In this document: positions 16,636-24,311 of the stretch, in pieces | Layout: every line of letters starts with the position of its first letter | Position numbering within the stretch: position 1 is the first letter of the stretch | DNA from: Agriterribacter humi | Lineage (GTDB): Bacteria > Bacteroidota > Bacteroidia > Chitinophagales > Chitinophagaceae | Assembly: GCF_009192765.1 (NCBI RefSeq) | Contig: NZ_VOHQ01000006.1 | Coordinates: 248,001 to 312,000 of the forward strand | Direction of reading: 5' to 3' | DNA length: 64,000 nt | Position numbers and translations under genes: made by a program | The notes under the pieces: generated by a model | What the model was told of the DNA's origin: nothing | Seen by the model: the letters and a program-made list of their open reading frames with translations, nothing else | The model's database searches: none

Positions 16636-17262
16636 CTATAGTATTTTAAATGCCCTGGGGCCTTTAAGGGTTAAGGATTGTGCAGTGTCTGTATTGTAGA
16701 GTAAAATCTCATCAATTGATATAACGCTCCCGCTTTCCAGGTTCGATATGGTTTCTATAACCGCCTTTGGAAAATGTTTGCCATTTACCTGGTAATGCTT
16801 CCCGTCAATACTGAGTGCGTATCGGGTAAGCGTGAAATTATCAAACAACTTGTCGCCCGAATTTTTACTGCCCGCAATATGTAAAGCGCCACTTTTCAAA
16901 ACGGCTTGTTTCGAAACAACGGCCTGGTTTAAATAAATTGAATCCGTTAATGCGATAACAAACCGCGGGAAATAATCGGCCTCAAAAGTGAAGGATTTTT
17001 TAGCGGCTGTAGTTTCAACTTCAATTACAAAGGCTCCCTTATTTACCGGGTATACAGTGAGTGTATCTCCTGCGCGGTGTATCGATCCGCCAGGGGAATT
17101 TATTTTTGTAACGGTATTGGTATTGCCTTCAAGCATCAACTGGTTTTGTATGCCGATATAAATGGCTCTTGAATCCTTTCCCCAAAGATTGGCAATCGTA
17201 ATGTTTTGTGCCACGCCAGGGAGGGCACTCAGCAACAGTAAAATGGAAAACAGCCATCGCAT
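16636..17262 (-). CDS. Secreted protein resembling the C-terminal domains of GldM
   Basis: A 208-residue protein with signal peptide (MRWLFSILLLLSALPGVAQ) and two beta-rich modules. The first, NITIANLWGKDSRAIYIGIQN with GGSIHRAGDTLTVYP, and the second, containing FDNFTLTRYALSIDGKHYQVNG, resemble the periplasmic domains 3 and 4 of the gliding/T9SS motor protein GldM. The membrane-spanning N-terminus of GldM is absent. An upstream alternative start would add 32 residues before the signal peptide and is rejected. The assignment is by pattern recognition only. Confidence 0.5.
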   Translation of the reverse strand: MRWLFSILLLLSALPGVAQNITIANLWGKDSRAIYIGIQNQLMLEGNTNTVTKINSPGGSIHRAGDTLTVYPVNKGAFVIEVETTAAKKSFTFEADYFPRFVIALTDSIYLNQAVVSKQAVLKSGALHIAGSKNSGDKLFDNFTLTRYALSIDGKHYQVNGKHFPKAVIETISNLESGSVISIDEILLYNTDTAQSLTLKGPRAFKIL

Positions 17263-17399
17263 ACTGTGTATTTTAGTGGGTTTGCTATAGAAGGACTGAT
17301 CCATAAATATACACATTAAGCTGCCCGGTAAATAGCTGAGCTTACTTAAAATGTTCACAAAAGTTAGTGGATTAACTTAATTGTATTCAAACTGAAACT

Positions 17400-18215
17400 T
17401 TAACCCAAAGCCACATCGAGTACCATCATAGTGGCAAAACCCAGCATGGCCCCAATGGTAGACAGATCCGTTTCATCTCCACTTTGAGATTCCGGGATCA
17501 ATTGTTCCACTACTACAAATATCATGGCGCCGGCGGCAAATGAAAGCGCGTAGGGAAGTAAAGGGGTAACTGTAAAAACAAGGTAGGCTCCGATAACCCC
17601 GGCAACAGGCTCCACAACGCCGGAGAGTTGCCCGTAAAAAAAAGCCCTTCGCCTCGAAAAACCCTCCCTGCGCAGGGGTATGGAAACGGCTGCGCCTTCA
17701 GGAAAGTTTTGCAACCCAATGCCTATGGCAAGCGAAACAGCGCCGCCAAGCAGTCCGATATCGGGATTGTGGGCTAAGGCGCCAAATGCCACACCCACCG
17801 CCAGTCCTTCCGGGATATTATGCAGTGTAATAGAAAGAATAAGCAGCACACTCCTTTTCCAGGCGGTTCTTATTCCTTCGGCCTTGTTCATAGGCCGGCC
17901 AATATGTAAGTGGGGTAATATCTTATCTGCCATTAATAAAAAAGCACCGCCTGCTAAAAATCCAACCACTGCGGGTACCCAGGGAATGCTGCCGTTTTCT
18001 TCCGCCATTTCAATGGCTGGTTTCAGCAGCGACCAGAAGCTCGCGGCTATCATTACACCTGCCGCAAAGCCCAGCATAGCATTCAAAATGTTTTTGTTGA
18101 TTTTCTTAAAAAAGAAAACCATAGACGCGCCTAAGGCGGTAACAAAATAAGTAAATAAGGTAGCAAAGAGCGCCAGTAACACAGGGTTGTAATCGAGCAG
18201 CCAGTCTAGTTTCAT
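17400..18215 (-). CDS. ZIP family metal transporter (GufA type)
   Basis: A 271-residue membrane protein with eight expected segments. The metal-site helices show HNIPEGLAVGVAFG (about residues 132-145) and QNFPEGAAVSIPL (about 168-180), the binuclear pattern of GufA-type ZIPs, followed by a conserved Glu in SGVVEPVAGVIG. It likely imports zinc or other divalent metals. It has an own ATG and stands 16 bases downstream of the O-methyltransferase gene. Confidence 0.93.
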   Translation of the reverse strand: MKLDWLLDYNPVLLALFATLFTYFVTALGASMVFFFKKINKNILNAMLGFAAGVMIAASFWSLLKPAIEMAEENGSIPWVPAVVGFLAGGAFLLMADKILPHLHIGRPMNKAEGIRTAWKRSVLLILSITLHNIPEGLAVGVAFGALAHNPDIGLLGGAVSLAIGIGLQNFPEGAAVSIPLRREGFSRRRAFFYGQLSGVVEPVAGVIGAYLVFTVTPLLPYALSFAAGAMIFVVVEQLIPESQSGDETDLSTIGAMLGFATMMVLDVALG

Positions 18216-18231
18216 GATTCAAATCGTGCTG

Positions 18232-18906
18232 TTATGGTATTTCATTCACTATCGCCAGTGCCATGCCATCATGGTACTTACTGCCGACGGTTTGAATGAT
18301 GGTAGCGGTAACCTGTTTGGTAGCAGCCAGTAATGTAATAAAACGTTTCACGCCGGTTACATTAGTATCGGTGCTGTTTTCTTCAAGTATCTTTCCTTCG
18401 CGCACTACATTGTCTGCAATGATGAGCGTGCCCGGCCGGGAGAGTTGTAAAGACAATTCAAAATATTCGGCATAAGGTTCCTTATCGGCATCAATGAATA
18501 TAACGTCAAAGGGCCCCGCGCCTTCTTTTTTCAATTTGGGCAATTCCTCCAGTGCATTACCCACACGAATTTTAACTGTATTACTTAGACCTGCATTTGA
18601 AATATTGGCAAGGGCCACATCTGCGTGGTGCTGATCCAGTTCAAGGGAAATCAACTGCCCGCCTTCCTGCAATGCTCTTGCCAGCCAGATGGTACTGTAC
18701 CCGCCCAGTGTGCCTATCTCTAATATTTTTTGGGGATTATTGAGTTTGGCCAGGATATGCAGGAACTTGCCCTGGTTTTCGGAAATGCTGATGAGCGGAA
18801 GATCGCCGTCAATAATGGCTTGTTTGGTTTGTTGCAATGCATCATCTTCCTTTACAAACAAATTATTGATAAACTGGTCTACTGCGCCAAAAATATTTGT
18901 ATCCAT
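18232..18906 (-). CDS. Class I SAM-dependent O-methyltransferase (COMT-like)
   Basis: A 224-residue methyltransferase of the O-methyltransferase 3 family. SAM-binding motif I is ILEIGTLGGYSTIWLA (about residues 56-71), the metal-binding acidic motif is VIFIDADKEPYAEYFE, and LIIADNVVREGKI follows. These proteins methylate catechol-like or phenolic hydroxyls with divalent metal help. The adjoining ZIP gene may supply metal, though co-transcription alone is the basis. It lies 5 bases downstream of a DUF1080 gene. Confidence 0.9.
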   Translation of the reverse strand: MDTNIFGAVDQFINNLFVKEDDALQQTKQAIIDGDLPLISISENQGKFLHILAKLNNPQKILEIGTLGGYSTIWLARALQEGGQLISLELDQHHADVALANISNAGLSNTVKIRVGNALEELPKLKKEGAGPFDVIFIDADKEPYAEYFELSLQLSRPGTLIIADNVVREGKILEENSTDTNVTGVKRFITLLAATKQVTATIIQTVGSKYHDGMALAIVNEIP

Positions 18907-18911
18907 ATTGA

Positions 18912-19703
18912 TTATTTCCTTTTTTTCCTGTACTGCTTTTCGAGGTTAATGATCTCCACCTTCCTGAATTCAACGGGATGACTTTCGCTTTGCAGGGAAA
19001 TATAACCGCTCTTCAAAAGTTGCCCGTCTTTCTTTACAGCAGGATCATAATGGCTTACACTACCGCCGCCTATTTGTGGTTTTCGATATACCAGAACGGT
19101 ATCTCCGTTTACAATTTGTTTTATCACTGAATCGCCCAATACCAGCACTTCAGCTCTTACCCATTCTTCATTGCGGAAAGTTTTTGATTTGGAATTGATG
19201 CAATGTGGCGTAAACAGTTTTCCATCCATTTCTACATTGGTGCCCGGTGTACAAAGATTGCAGGTTGTTCTTTCGCCGGTTGAATCGCCGCCCAGTAACT
19301 GATCTTCTATTGAAATAGGAAAATCCTGGTCTTTAAGCATGGTGGATGGCGGCTGGCAATGCAGCATAATGCCACTGTTTTTATAAGCCCATCCCGGCCC
19401 GCCTTCAACCTGTTTGCCCACAAAACGATATTCAACCGCAAGCAAATAATACGAATAAGGTGTTTTATAAAAAATATGACCAAACTGGTTGTTGAATGCA
19501 GTATACTGGTCATAAGACACTACCATTTTCCCATCTTCAACGCGGAATGTGTTGCCGTAATTATCATTTAATTCATGCCCGCTGATCTTAACTGTCCAGC
19601 CTTTCAGATCTTTGCCATTGAAGAGTTGCTTCCATTTTCTTTTGTCCTGGGCAAAAGAAGTGATGGTGAAAAGCGTGAAAAGTAATACCAATAAATTTTT
19701 CAT
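18912..19703 (-). CDS. DUF1080 (3-keto-disaccharide hydrolase-type) secreted protein
   Basis: A 263-residue paralogue of the protein encoded at 8305-9066. It has a signal peptide (MKNLLVLLFTLFTITSFAQ), LFNGKDLKGWTVK, AYKNSGIMLHCQPP, SIEDQLLGGDSTGERTTCNLCTPG and the final SESHPVEFRKVEIINLEKQ. The insertion with GERTTCNLCTPGT is typical of a DUF1080 subgroup. It is first in an operon with the O-methyltransferase and ZIP genes. Confidence 0.88.
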   Translation of the reverse strand: MKNLLVLLFTLFTITSFAQDKRKWKQLFNGKDLKGWTVKISGHELNDNYGNTFRVEDGKMVVSYDQYTAFNNQFGHIFYKTPYSYYLLAVEYRFVGKQVEGGPGWAYKNSGIMLHCQPPSTMLKDQDFPISIEDQLLGGDSTGERTTCNLCTPGTNVEMDGKLFTPHCINSKSKTFRNEEWVRAEVLVLGDSVIKQIVNGDTVLVYRKPQIGGGSVSHYDPAVKKDGQLLKSGYISLQSESHPVEFRKVEIINLEKQYRKKRK

Positions 19704-19889
19704 AAGTGCAAGATAATAAAAAGAGAGGATCGGCGGATACGGTAAGCTTGTTGAATAAGTATCCGGCAGCCGGAGCTTGATCCGCGTGTAACTGGAAATA
19801 AATGAAAATAACTTTGTGCCTCCTTGTCGCTTTGTCTACAGTGTTTCAAAACACAGGCATACTAATTGGCTGTAATAAACAGGTTAATC
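19704..19889. other. Gap between phosphodiesterase and DUF1080 genes
   Basis: A plus-strand frame starts here with a signal-like MKITLCLLVALSTVF but runs into the antisense of the phosphodiesterase gene. I regard it as spurious. No repeat words or hairpin stand out. Confidence 0.3.
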
Positions 19890-21560
19890 TTATGCTTTTT
19901 TCAGGAATAATTTATTTGCCGGAACAAGTTGTTTGGGAATACCGGGACCTTTATAAAATACATCGAGCCAGTAACCGCCTGCCGCATTGAAAAATTCAAC
20001 TTTTATTTTCTGCAGGCCTGCTTCTAATGTAATGTCGCCTGCCTCTTCTGTTACACCATGATCTCCATCATTGTTTACCACTGCTTTATCATTGATGAAC
20101 AATTTGCTGCCATCATCCGATTGAGTAGAAAAGCGGTATTCTCCGGGCTTATCAATTTGTATATAGCCATCGTACACCAAACCAAAGGTTGAATTTCCTT
20201 TTTCCTGCAAAGGCGAGATTGTTTTTTCATCAACAGAAAATTCATAGCTGTTCCATTTTTTTGCCGGAGTAAGCTTTCCAAAAGCAGGGAGTTTTTTCCA
20301 GCCGCTGCCTTTAAAATAAGCAACAGTTAGGCCATTGTTTGTGCCCGGCTTAATCATTCTGAAATAAGCAACGCTCACCCCGCTTTCATTGCCTTTGTTG
20401 TCAAAAGCTTTTGCCTGAACCACCGTAGTGCTGTCAATGCTAAAGGGTTCTTTGTATACAGGCGAGTTGCTGTCGGGAACGTCGCCGTTTAAGGTATAAT
20501 GAATGACGCTGTTATCGGTAATCGCACTCATCTTAACCGTAGCCGGTTCATTAATATACAGTCCGCCGGCTTGCTGATACAAATTCCTTTTAGGGAATAT
20601 GGTAGGAGATGCAATTACCTCTTTTCCTTTCCATAAATTAGCCGGTTCCTCAAATCCTTCAAAAGCCGCTTTTATGGGGCGCCCGATCCATGCGTAGGGC
20701 GGTGTAAGGTTAAGCGCGAATGCGATAGTGGCGGCAAGGTCGTAAGTATATACCTGCTGCTGAATTTTATAGCCTTTCTTTATGTCTTTACCGTGAAGTA
20801 TCATGGCAATCTCAGCTTCTTCCGGTGTAGGCCCGCCATGACCCTTGCCCATACCGCCATGGTCAGCGGTAACAATAACCAATGTGTTTTCTTCAATACC
20901 GGTTTCTTTAATGGCTTTCAATACCTCACCTATTAATGAATCTGCTTTTGCCACTGCGGCATAGTATTGTGGTGTACCATGACCATCGTGATGTCCTGCA
21001 TGATCAACATGATCGAAATGCACGAATCCAAAAGTGGGTTTTTTGGTTTTGATATAGTTGATGAAATCCGCTGCTGTAGAGTCTTCCGTTGAAAAGTTTT
21101 TATCATAGTTCACGGCTTTCTTTTCAAACAATCTGCCGAAGCCGCTCCAGTGGTAAACCGCTCCAATTTCTGCATCGGGTTTTTGCTCCCGGATGATTCC
21201 GAAAATAGAAGGGAATATACCTTCTTCGCCCGCTACTATGGGGGGAAGCGTATGATCATCTCTTTCCCAGTCGTTATTAATAATGCCATGTTGTTCAGGG
21301 CCGGCGCCCATGATCATGGAAGCCCAGTTCTGGCTACTGGCAGTAGTTAATACAGTGCGTACATTCCATTTTACAGCGCCACCGGCAATCATGCTGTCCA
21401 TTACCGGTGTTGTGGCATTGCGTATGCCATCGGGACTCATGCCATCCACCCCAATTACGATAACATGTTCGATCCCTGCCGGGTAGCTTTCTGTTTTTTG
21501 AGTTTGACAGGAGACTAAAAAATAAATTGCGAATACATAAAGCAGGTTTTCCTTTCTCAT
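19890..21560 (-). CDS. Alkaline phosphatase-superfamily phosphodiesterase lipoprotein with chitobiase-like and PA14 domains
   Basis: A 556-residue lipoprotein (lipobox LVSC near residue 18). Residues 30-290 form a type I phosphodiesterase/nucleotide pyrophosphatase domain: metal ligands in VIVIGVDGMSPDG, the nucleophile region TTASSQNW, HFDHVDHAGHHDGHG and VTADHGGMGKGHGG. A chitobiase C-terminal-like Ig module follows (VIHYTLNGDVPDSNSP), and a PA14-like domain ends it (YRFSTQSDDGSKLFINDKAVV). It probably hydrolyses an extracytoplasmic phospho-ester or phosphonate while the C-terminal modules bind glycan. Single gene. Confidence 0.88.
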   Translation of the reverse strand: MRKENLLYVFAIYFLVSCQTQKTESYPAGIEHVIVIGVDGMSPDGIRNATTPVMDSMIAGGAVKWNVRTVLTTASSQNWASMIMGAGPEQHGIINNDWERDDHTLPPIVAGEEGIFPSIFGIIREQKPDAEIGAVYHWSGFGRLFEKKAVNYDKNFSTEDSTAADFINYIKTKKPTFGFVHFDHVDHAGHHDGHGTPQYYAAVAKADSLIGEVLKAIKETGIEENTLVIVTADHGGMGKGHGGPTPEEAEIAMILHGKDIKKGYKIQQQVYTYDLAATIAFALNLTPPYAWIGRPIKAAFEGFEEPANLWKGKEVIASPTIFPKRNLYQQAGGLYINEPATVKMSAITDNSVIHYTLNGDVPDSNSPVYKEPFSIDSTTVVQAKAFDNKGNESGVSVAYFRMIKPGTNNGLTVAYFKGSGWKKLPAFGKLTPAKKWNSYEFSVDEKTISPLQEKGNSTFGLVYDGYIQIDKPGEYRFSTQSDDGSKLFINDKAVVNNDGDHGVTEEAGDITLEAGLQKIKVEFFNAAGGYWLDVFYKGPGIPKQLVPANKLFLKKA

Positions 21561-21704
21561 AAAATGATTTTAAAATGATGTAGTGTGGGGTTTAATGCAG
21601 GTTTTGCAAAAGTGCGCTTGCTGTATAATCAAATTGTTAACAAAGGCTAATCAAAAGGTTAAGTAATATTAAAGATAGAAAAAGAATTTAAAATGGCGAT
21701 ACCA

Positions 21705-22376
21705 TTATTTTTCTTTGGCAGATGGAGAAATATTTACTGGAATTTCCTGCTGCAGCCGGTGTATGTTGAGGATGGTAACGGGAGGAATAAAGCGTTGATT
21801 ATCTTCAGGTTGCCGATAGATTTTCATTACTGTTTCCATACCTTCCACTACTGCGCCAAAAGCCGAGTAACCCTTCTCATCCGCATTATTTTTGCCTCCG
21901 TAATCAAAACCGGGTTCATCTTCCACACAAATAAAAAATTCCGATGTGGCAGTTCCCGGTTCGTTTCTTGCCATTGAAATGACTCCCCTTGTATGAAGTA
22001 TTCCGGTTTGATTGGTAGGCTCATGCGGAATAGGATTGAATTTACTTTTCAAATCGGGATTGGATTGCCATATACCTCCCTGTATCAGGTGAGAATGGAG
22101 TGCCCCGGTTACCTGGTTATCATTGCGTAACACCCGATAGAACGAACAATTATCAAAGTAGCCCGAATCAATATTCCTGAGAAATGCTGACACTGTAGCC
22201 GGCGCTTTTTGCGGATACAATGCTACTGTTATATTGCCAAACTTTGTTTCAATCACCACCACCGGGTTATTGTACTTTTTTTGAGAAGCACAACCAGCAA
22301 TTCCTCCACACACTATTATTGGAGCTATCCAATAAACAAAGCATATTTCTCTCAAACGGAAATACCTGTCTTTCAT
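21705..22376 (-). CDS. Cyclophilin-type peptidyl-prolyl isomerase lipoprotein
   Basis: A 223-residue protein with an N-terminal signal and lipobox GIAGC (start MKDRYFRLRE chosen over an ATG nine codons upstream). The cyclophilin domain shows VVIETKFGNITVALYPQKAP, SFYRVLR, GTATSEFFICVEDEPGFDYGG and SAFGAVVEGMETV. The family assists folding of periplasmic proteins. Bacterial cyclophilins commonly vary at the catalytic positions; here the Arg of FYRVL and the Phe of SEFFI are kept. Confidence 0.92.
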   Translation of the reverse strand: MKDRYFRLREICFVYWIAPIIVCGGIAGCASQKKYNNPVVVIETKFGNITVALYPQKAPATVSAFLRNIDSGYFDNCSFYRVLRNDNQVTGALHSHLIQGGIWQSNPDLKSKFNPIPHEPTNQTGILHTRGVISMARNEPGTATSEFFICVEDEPGFDYGGKNNADEKGYSAFGAVVEGMETVMKIYRQPEDNQRFIPPVTILNIHRLQQEIPVNISPSAKEK

Positions 22377-22399
22377 GCAGACAAATGTATTGCCTTTTA

Positions 22400-22863
22400 C
22401 CAATACTATTGCTGCTGCACTTTGGCAGGATTGCTAATAATATTGAACCAGTCGGGAAAGCGCATTTTGTGGAACCCGGCTATTGGATCACAGATGAAAC
22501 TTTTCTTGCCCGCCTGTCCGGTAGGCAGGCGACGCTCCCTGTCTACCGGACAGGCAGACGTTTATCCGCATCGCACGGATTATTATGAAAAGAGTTTCAC
22601 TCAATATGAAACAGGAAAATTTGTGAACGAATACAATGGAATTGCTAATGTGTTTCAAAGTTTTTACGCAATGGATTCGGATGGTCAGGAAGCAAAAGGA
22701 ATGGCAAGTTGCCAACTTGTTTATTTTGATGACTGTTGGTGGATTTCCGATGTCTTGTGGACAACAAACACAAACGGGATTCCGATTCCCCAAAATATTT
22801 TAAAAAATAATGTTACTGTTGGAATTGGACAGGTACTTCGGCAGGCGGATTTTAATTTTGAAA
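22400..22863 (+). pseudogene. Broken NTF2-like (SnoaL-type) gene
   Basis: From about 22566 the plus strand encodes HRTDYYEKSFTQYETGKF..., ending WWISDVLWTTNTNGIPIPQ near 22795. This is the C-terminal half of the small NTF2-like proteins whose usual end is RWWIVSxxWxxE...IPxxYL. The N-terminal half is not recognisable in the same frame. The junction is occupied by a GC-rich inverted repeat (22512-22555), and the normal stop is missing, the frame running into a second repeat at 22864. I infer a gene disrupted by repeat insertion and decayed. Confidence 0.55.
22512..22555. repeat. GC-rich inverted repeat inside the NTF2-like pseudogene
   Basis: Perfect 13-base arms, GCCTGTCCGGTAG (22512-22524) and CTACCGGACAGGC (22543-22555), with an 18-base centre. 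It belongs to the CCTGCC/GGCAGG palindrome family seen also near 8235, 10323, 22880, 47359 and 59235. Its GC content contrasts sharply with the flanking AT-rich sequence. Confidence 0.75.
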
Positions 22864-22918
22864 TTTATCCGCCCCGGCGGACAGGCCTGCCTGCCGGTAG
22901 GCAAGTTTGGTTCTTGTT
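22864..22918 (+). repeat. 55-base dispersed repeat, copy A
   Basis: This copy reads from TTTATCCGCCCCGGCGG through GGCCTGCCTGCCGGTAGGC to AAGTTTGGTTCTTGTT. The reverse complement recurs at 59210-59264 with one mismatch. Translated in one frame it gives the spurious peptide YPPRRTGLPAGRQVW. The GC-rich part is self-complementary (GGCCTGCCTGCCGGTAGGC), so it is a candidate REP-like or MITE-like element. Confidence 0.75.
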
Positions 22919-22981
22919 ATTTGCTATTTGGTTCTTTGTATTCCCACGGATTTCGTGCTTTACTCTTCGTGCTTTCCACTC

Positions 22982-24070
22982 CTACAATCTAAAAAATATC
23001 TTTTTCTTATATAAAAAATAACACAGCCCCCATTCCAATCCAAAAATGGTGAGACAGGTAACCAGGTCCATCAAAAAACCGGGGAAATGCGCCATGCCCA
23101 TCAATCCATTGGTAACGGCGGCAACATAATCGTTAAACCACCTGTGCCCTACAATTTCAAAGAACAAATAAATAAAAATGGAATTCATGCCCACCACTGT
23201 AAAAAATAAAAGATGCTTGCGGTGGTTACGCATATCAATCCACCAGTAACAGGCGGCTAAGGCCAGCAGGCACCAGCCTAATGAAGCCAGTGTAAAAGAA
23301 GTGGTGGCAATGCGTTTAATTATAGGCGTTATGTGCAGCCAGTCTAAACCAAAGCCTGCTATCAAACAAATAATACCCCATAGTAATAACGGTTTTACTT
23401 TTTTTGCATGTTCACTCAGTAGTAATTTGCCCGCCAATGCTCCGGCAATGGTATGTACGGCTGTAGGAATACAATTGATGGCCACCCATCCGCCGCCGTT
23501 AATTTTATTCATTAATAAAAGATCAACATAATTGCCAAAGTTGTGCTGGTCTGTAAATGGCTGGTCAAAGCCCGGTACGTTGGTAAAGCGGTACAATATT
23601 TCTGTAAGCAACAATATGCCAACACATATGATCATTTGAGTGCTGATGCTGAACCTGAAGATCAAAAAAGCCACAAGCAGTGTAAAAGAGAGTTGTGTTA
23701 GTACATCCCAAAGTTCAAACGAAAGACCGGTTTTTCTTACGGCATAATCCAAAACACCCCAGAAAAAAAGCCATCCGCTTCTTTTCAATGCCTTGCGAAA
23801 CGATTGCGACCAGGGAACGCCATTCTGCTGTTGTTTATGCAGGGAATAGGCCATTGCTGTACCGGCAATAAACATAAAACCCGGTTGAATCAGGTCCCAG
23901 AACCGAAGTCCGTTCCATTGATGATGATCAAACTGTATGGTTATATTGTGCCACCAGCTTCCTTCGGCAGCACCATTCAATACATGGTATAATCCTGCGG
24001 CTTCCAGCGCTAATAATACCATAATCAAACCGCGGAGGAAGTCGAGCGAGAGCAATCTTTTTTGAACCAT
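22982..24070 (-). CDS. NagX-like / DUF5009-type acyltransferase-family membrane protein
   Basis: A 362-residue protein with about ten membrane segments, beginning KRLLSLDFLRGLIMVLL, the signature of heparan-alpha-glucosaminide N-acetyltransferase-like and DUF5009 proteins. Further family features are FWDLIQPGFMFIAGTAMAYS, NCIPTAVHTIAGALAG and FTVVGMNSIFIYLFFEIVG. Such proteins may transfer acetyl groups across the membrane onto amino sugars, or may transport sugars; function is unproven. It is divergent from the trp operon. Confidence 0.85.
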   Translation of the reverse strand: MVQKRLLSLDFLRGLIMVLLALEAAGLYHVLNGAAEGSWWHNITIQFDHHQWNGLRFWDLIQPGFMFIAGTAMAYSLHKQQQNGVPWSQSFRKALKRSGWLFFWGVLDYAVRKTGLSFELWDVLTQLSFTLLVAFLIFRFSISTQMIICVGILLLTEILYRFTNVPGFDQPFTDQHNFGNYVDLLLMNKINGGGWVAINCIPTAVHTIAGALAGKLLLSEHAKKVKPLLLWGIICLIAGFGLDWLHITPIIKRIATTSFTLASLGWCLLALAACYWWIDMRNHRKHLLFFTVVGMNSIFIYLFFEIVGHRWFNDYVAAVTNGLMGMAHFPGFLMDLVTCLTIFGLEWGLCYFLYKKKIFFRL

Positions 24071-24149
24071 TGGAAAAAAAGCGTTAGGGGATGATTGAGA
24101 ATAATTCTGAAAAACTAAGTCAAAATTTTTTTTTTAACAAAAAAGCATA

Positions 24150-24157
24150 GACATTTG
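24150..24157 (+). promoter_or_regulatory. Possible -7 box of the trp operon
   Basis: GACATTTG matches TAnnTTTG at six of eight positions and sits 11 bases before the trpL start. A long T-run (24126-24135) takes the place of the -33 box. Weaker than the his promoter. Confidence 0.35.
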
Positions 24158-24167
24158 TGCCTCAATC

Positions 24168-24227
24168 ATGAAAAATAATACAAATAAATACTGGTGGTGG
24201 CATACAAACTCTCTGTGGGGCTTGTAA
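24168..24227 (+). CDS. trpL: trp operon leader peptide
   Basis: A 19-codon frame encoding MKNNTNKYWWWHTNSLWGL with stop TAA at 24225-24227. Three consecutive tryptophan codons (24192-24200) and a fourth at 24216-24218 make four of nineteen residues tryptophan. It is followed by a rho-independent terminator and then trpE, so it is an attenuation leader peptide. The fourth Trp codon, the next two codons and the stop codon lie inside the antiterminator 5' arm. Confidence 0.92.
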   Translation: MKNNTNKYWWWHTNSLWGL

Positions 24228-24268
24228 TGCTGTTATCGTATTTTAGTATATTACAATATTCAGGCCCC
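24217..24268 (+). promoter_or_regulatory. trp antiterminator helix
   Basis: GGGGCTTG (24217-24224) can pair fully with CAGGCCCC (24261-24268), which includes the 5' arm of the terminator. Alternatively GGGGC pairs with GCCCC (24264-24268) while TTGTAAT (24222-24228) pairs perfectly with ATTACAA (24250-24256). Either form blocks the terminator. The 5' arm overlaps the end of trpL, so a ribosome at the stop prevents it and a ribosome stalled at TGG codons permits it. Confidence 0.78.
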
Positions 24269-24289
24269 GGTAATCACCGGGGTTTTTTT
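24265..24289 (+). terminator. trp attenuator rho-independent terminator
   Basis: A perfect seven-base stem CCCCGGT (24265-24271) with ACCGGGG (24276-24282), tetraloop AATC, and seven T (24283-24289). It is the strongest terminator hairpin in the window and lies 22 bases before trpE. Confidence 0.92.
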
Positions 24290-24311
24290 ATGAAAATGGA
24301 ATAAGGCAGTT

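Noticed and set aside
19802-19990. Plus-strand frame with a signal-like N-terminus
   Set aside because: It runs into the antisense of the phosphodiesterase gene and has no recognisable mature domain.
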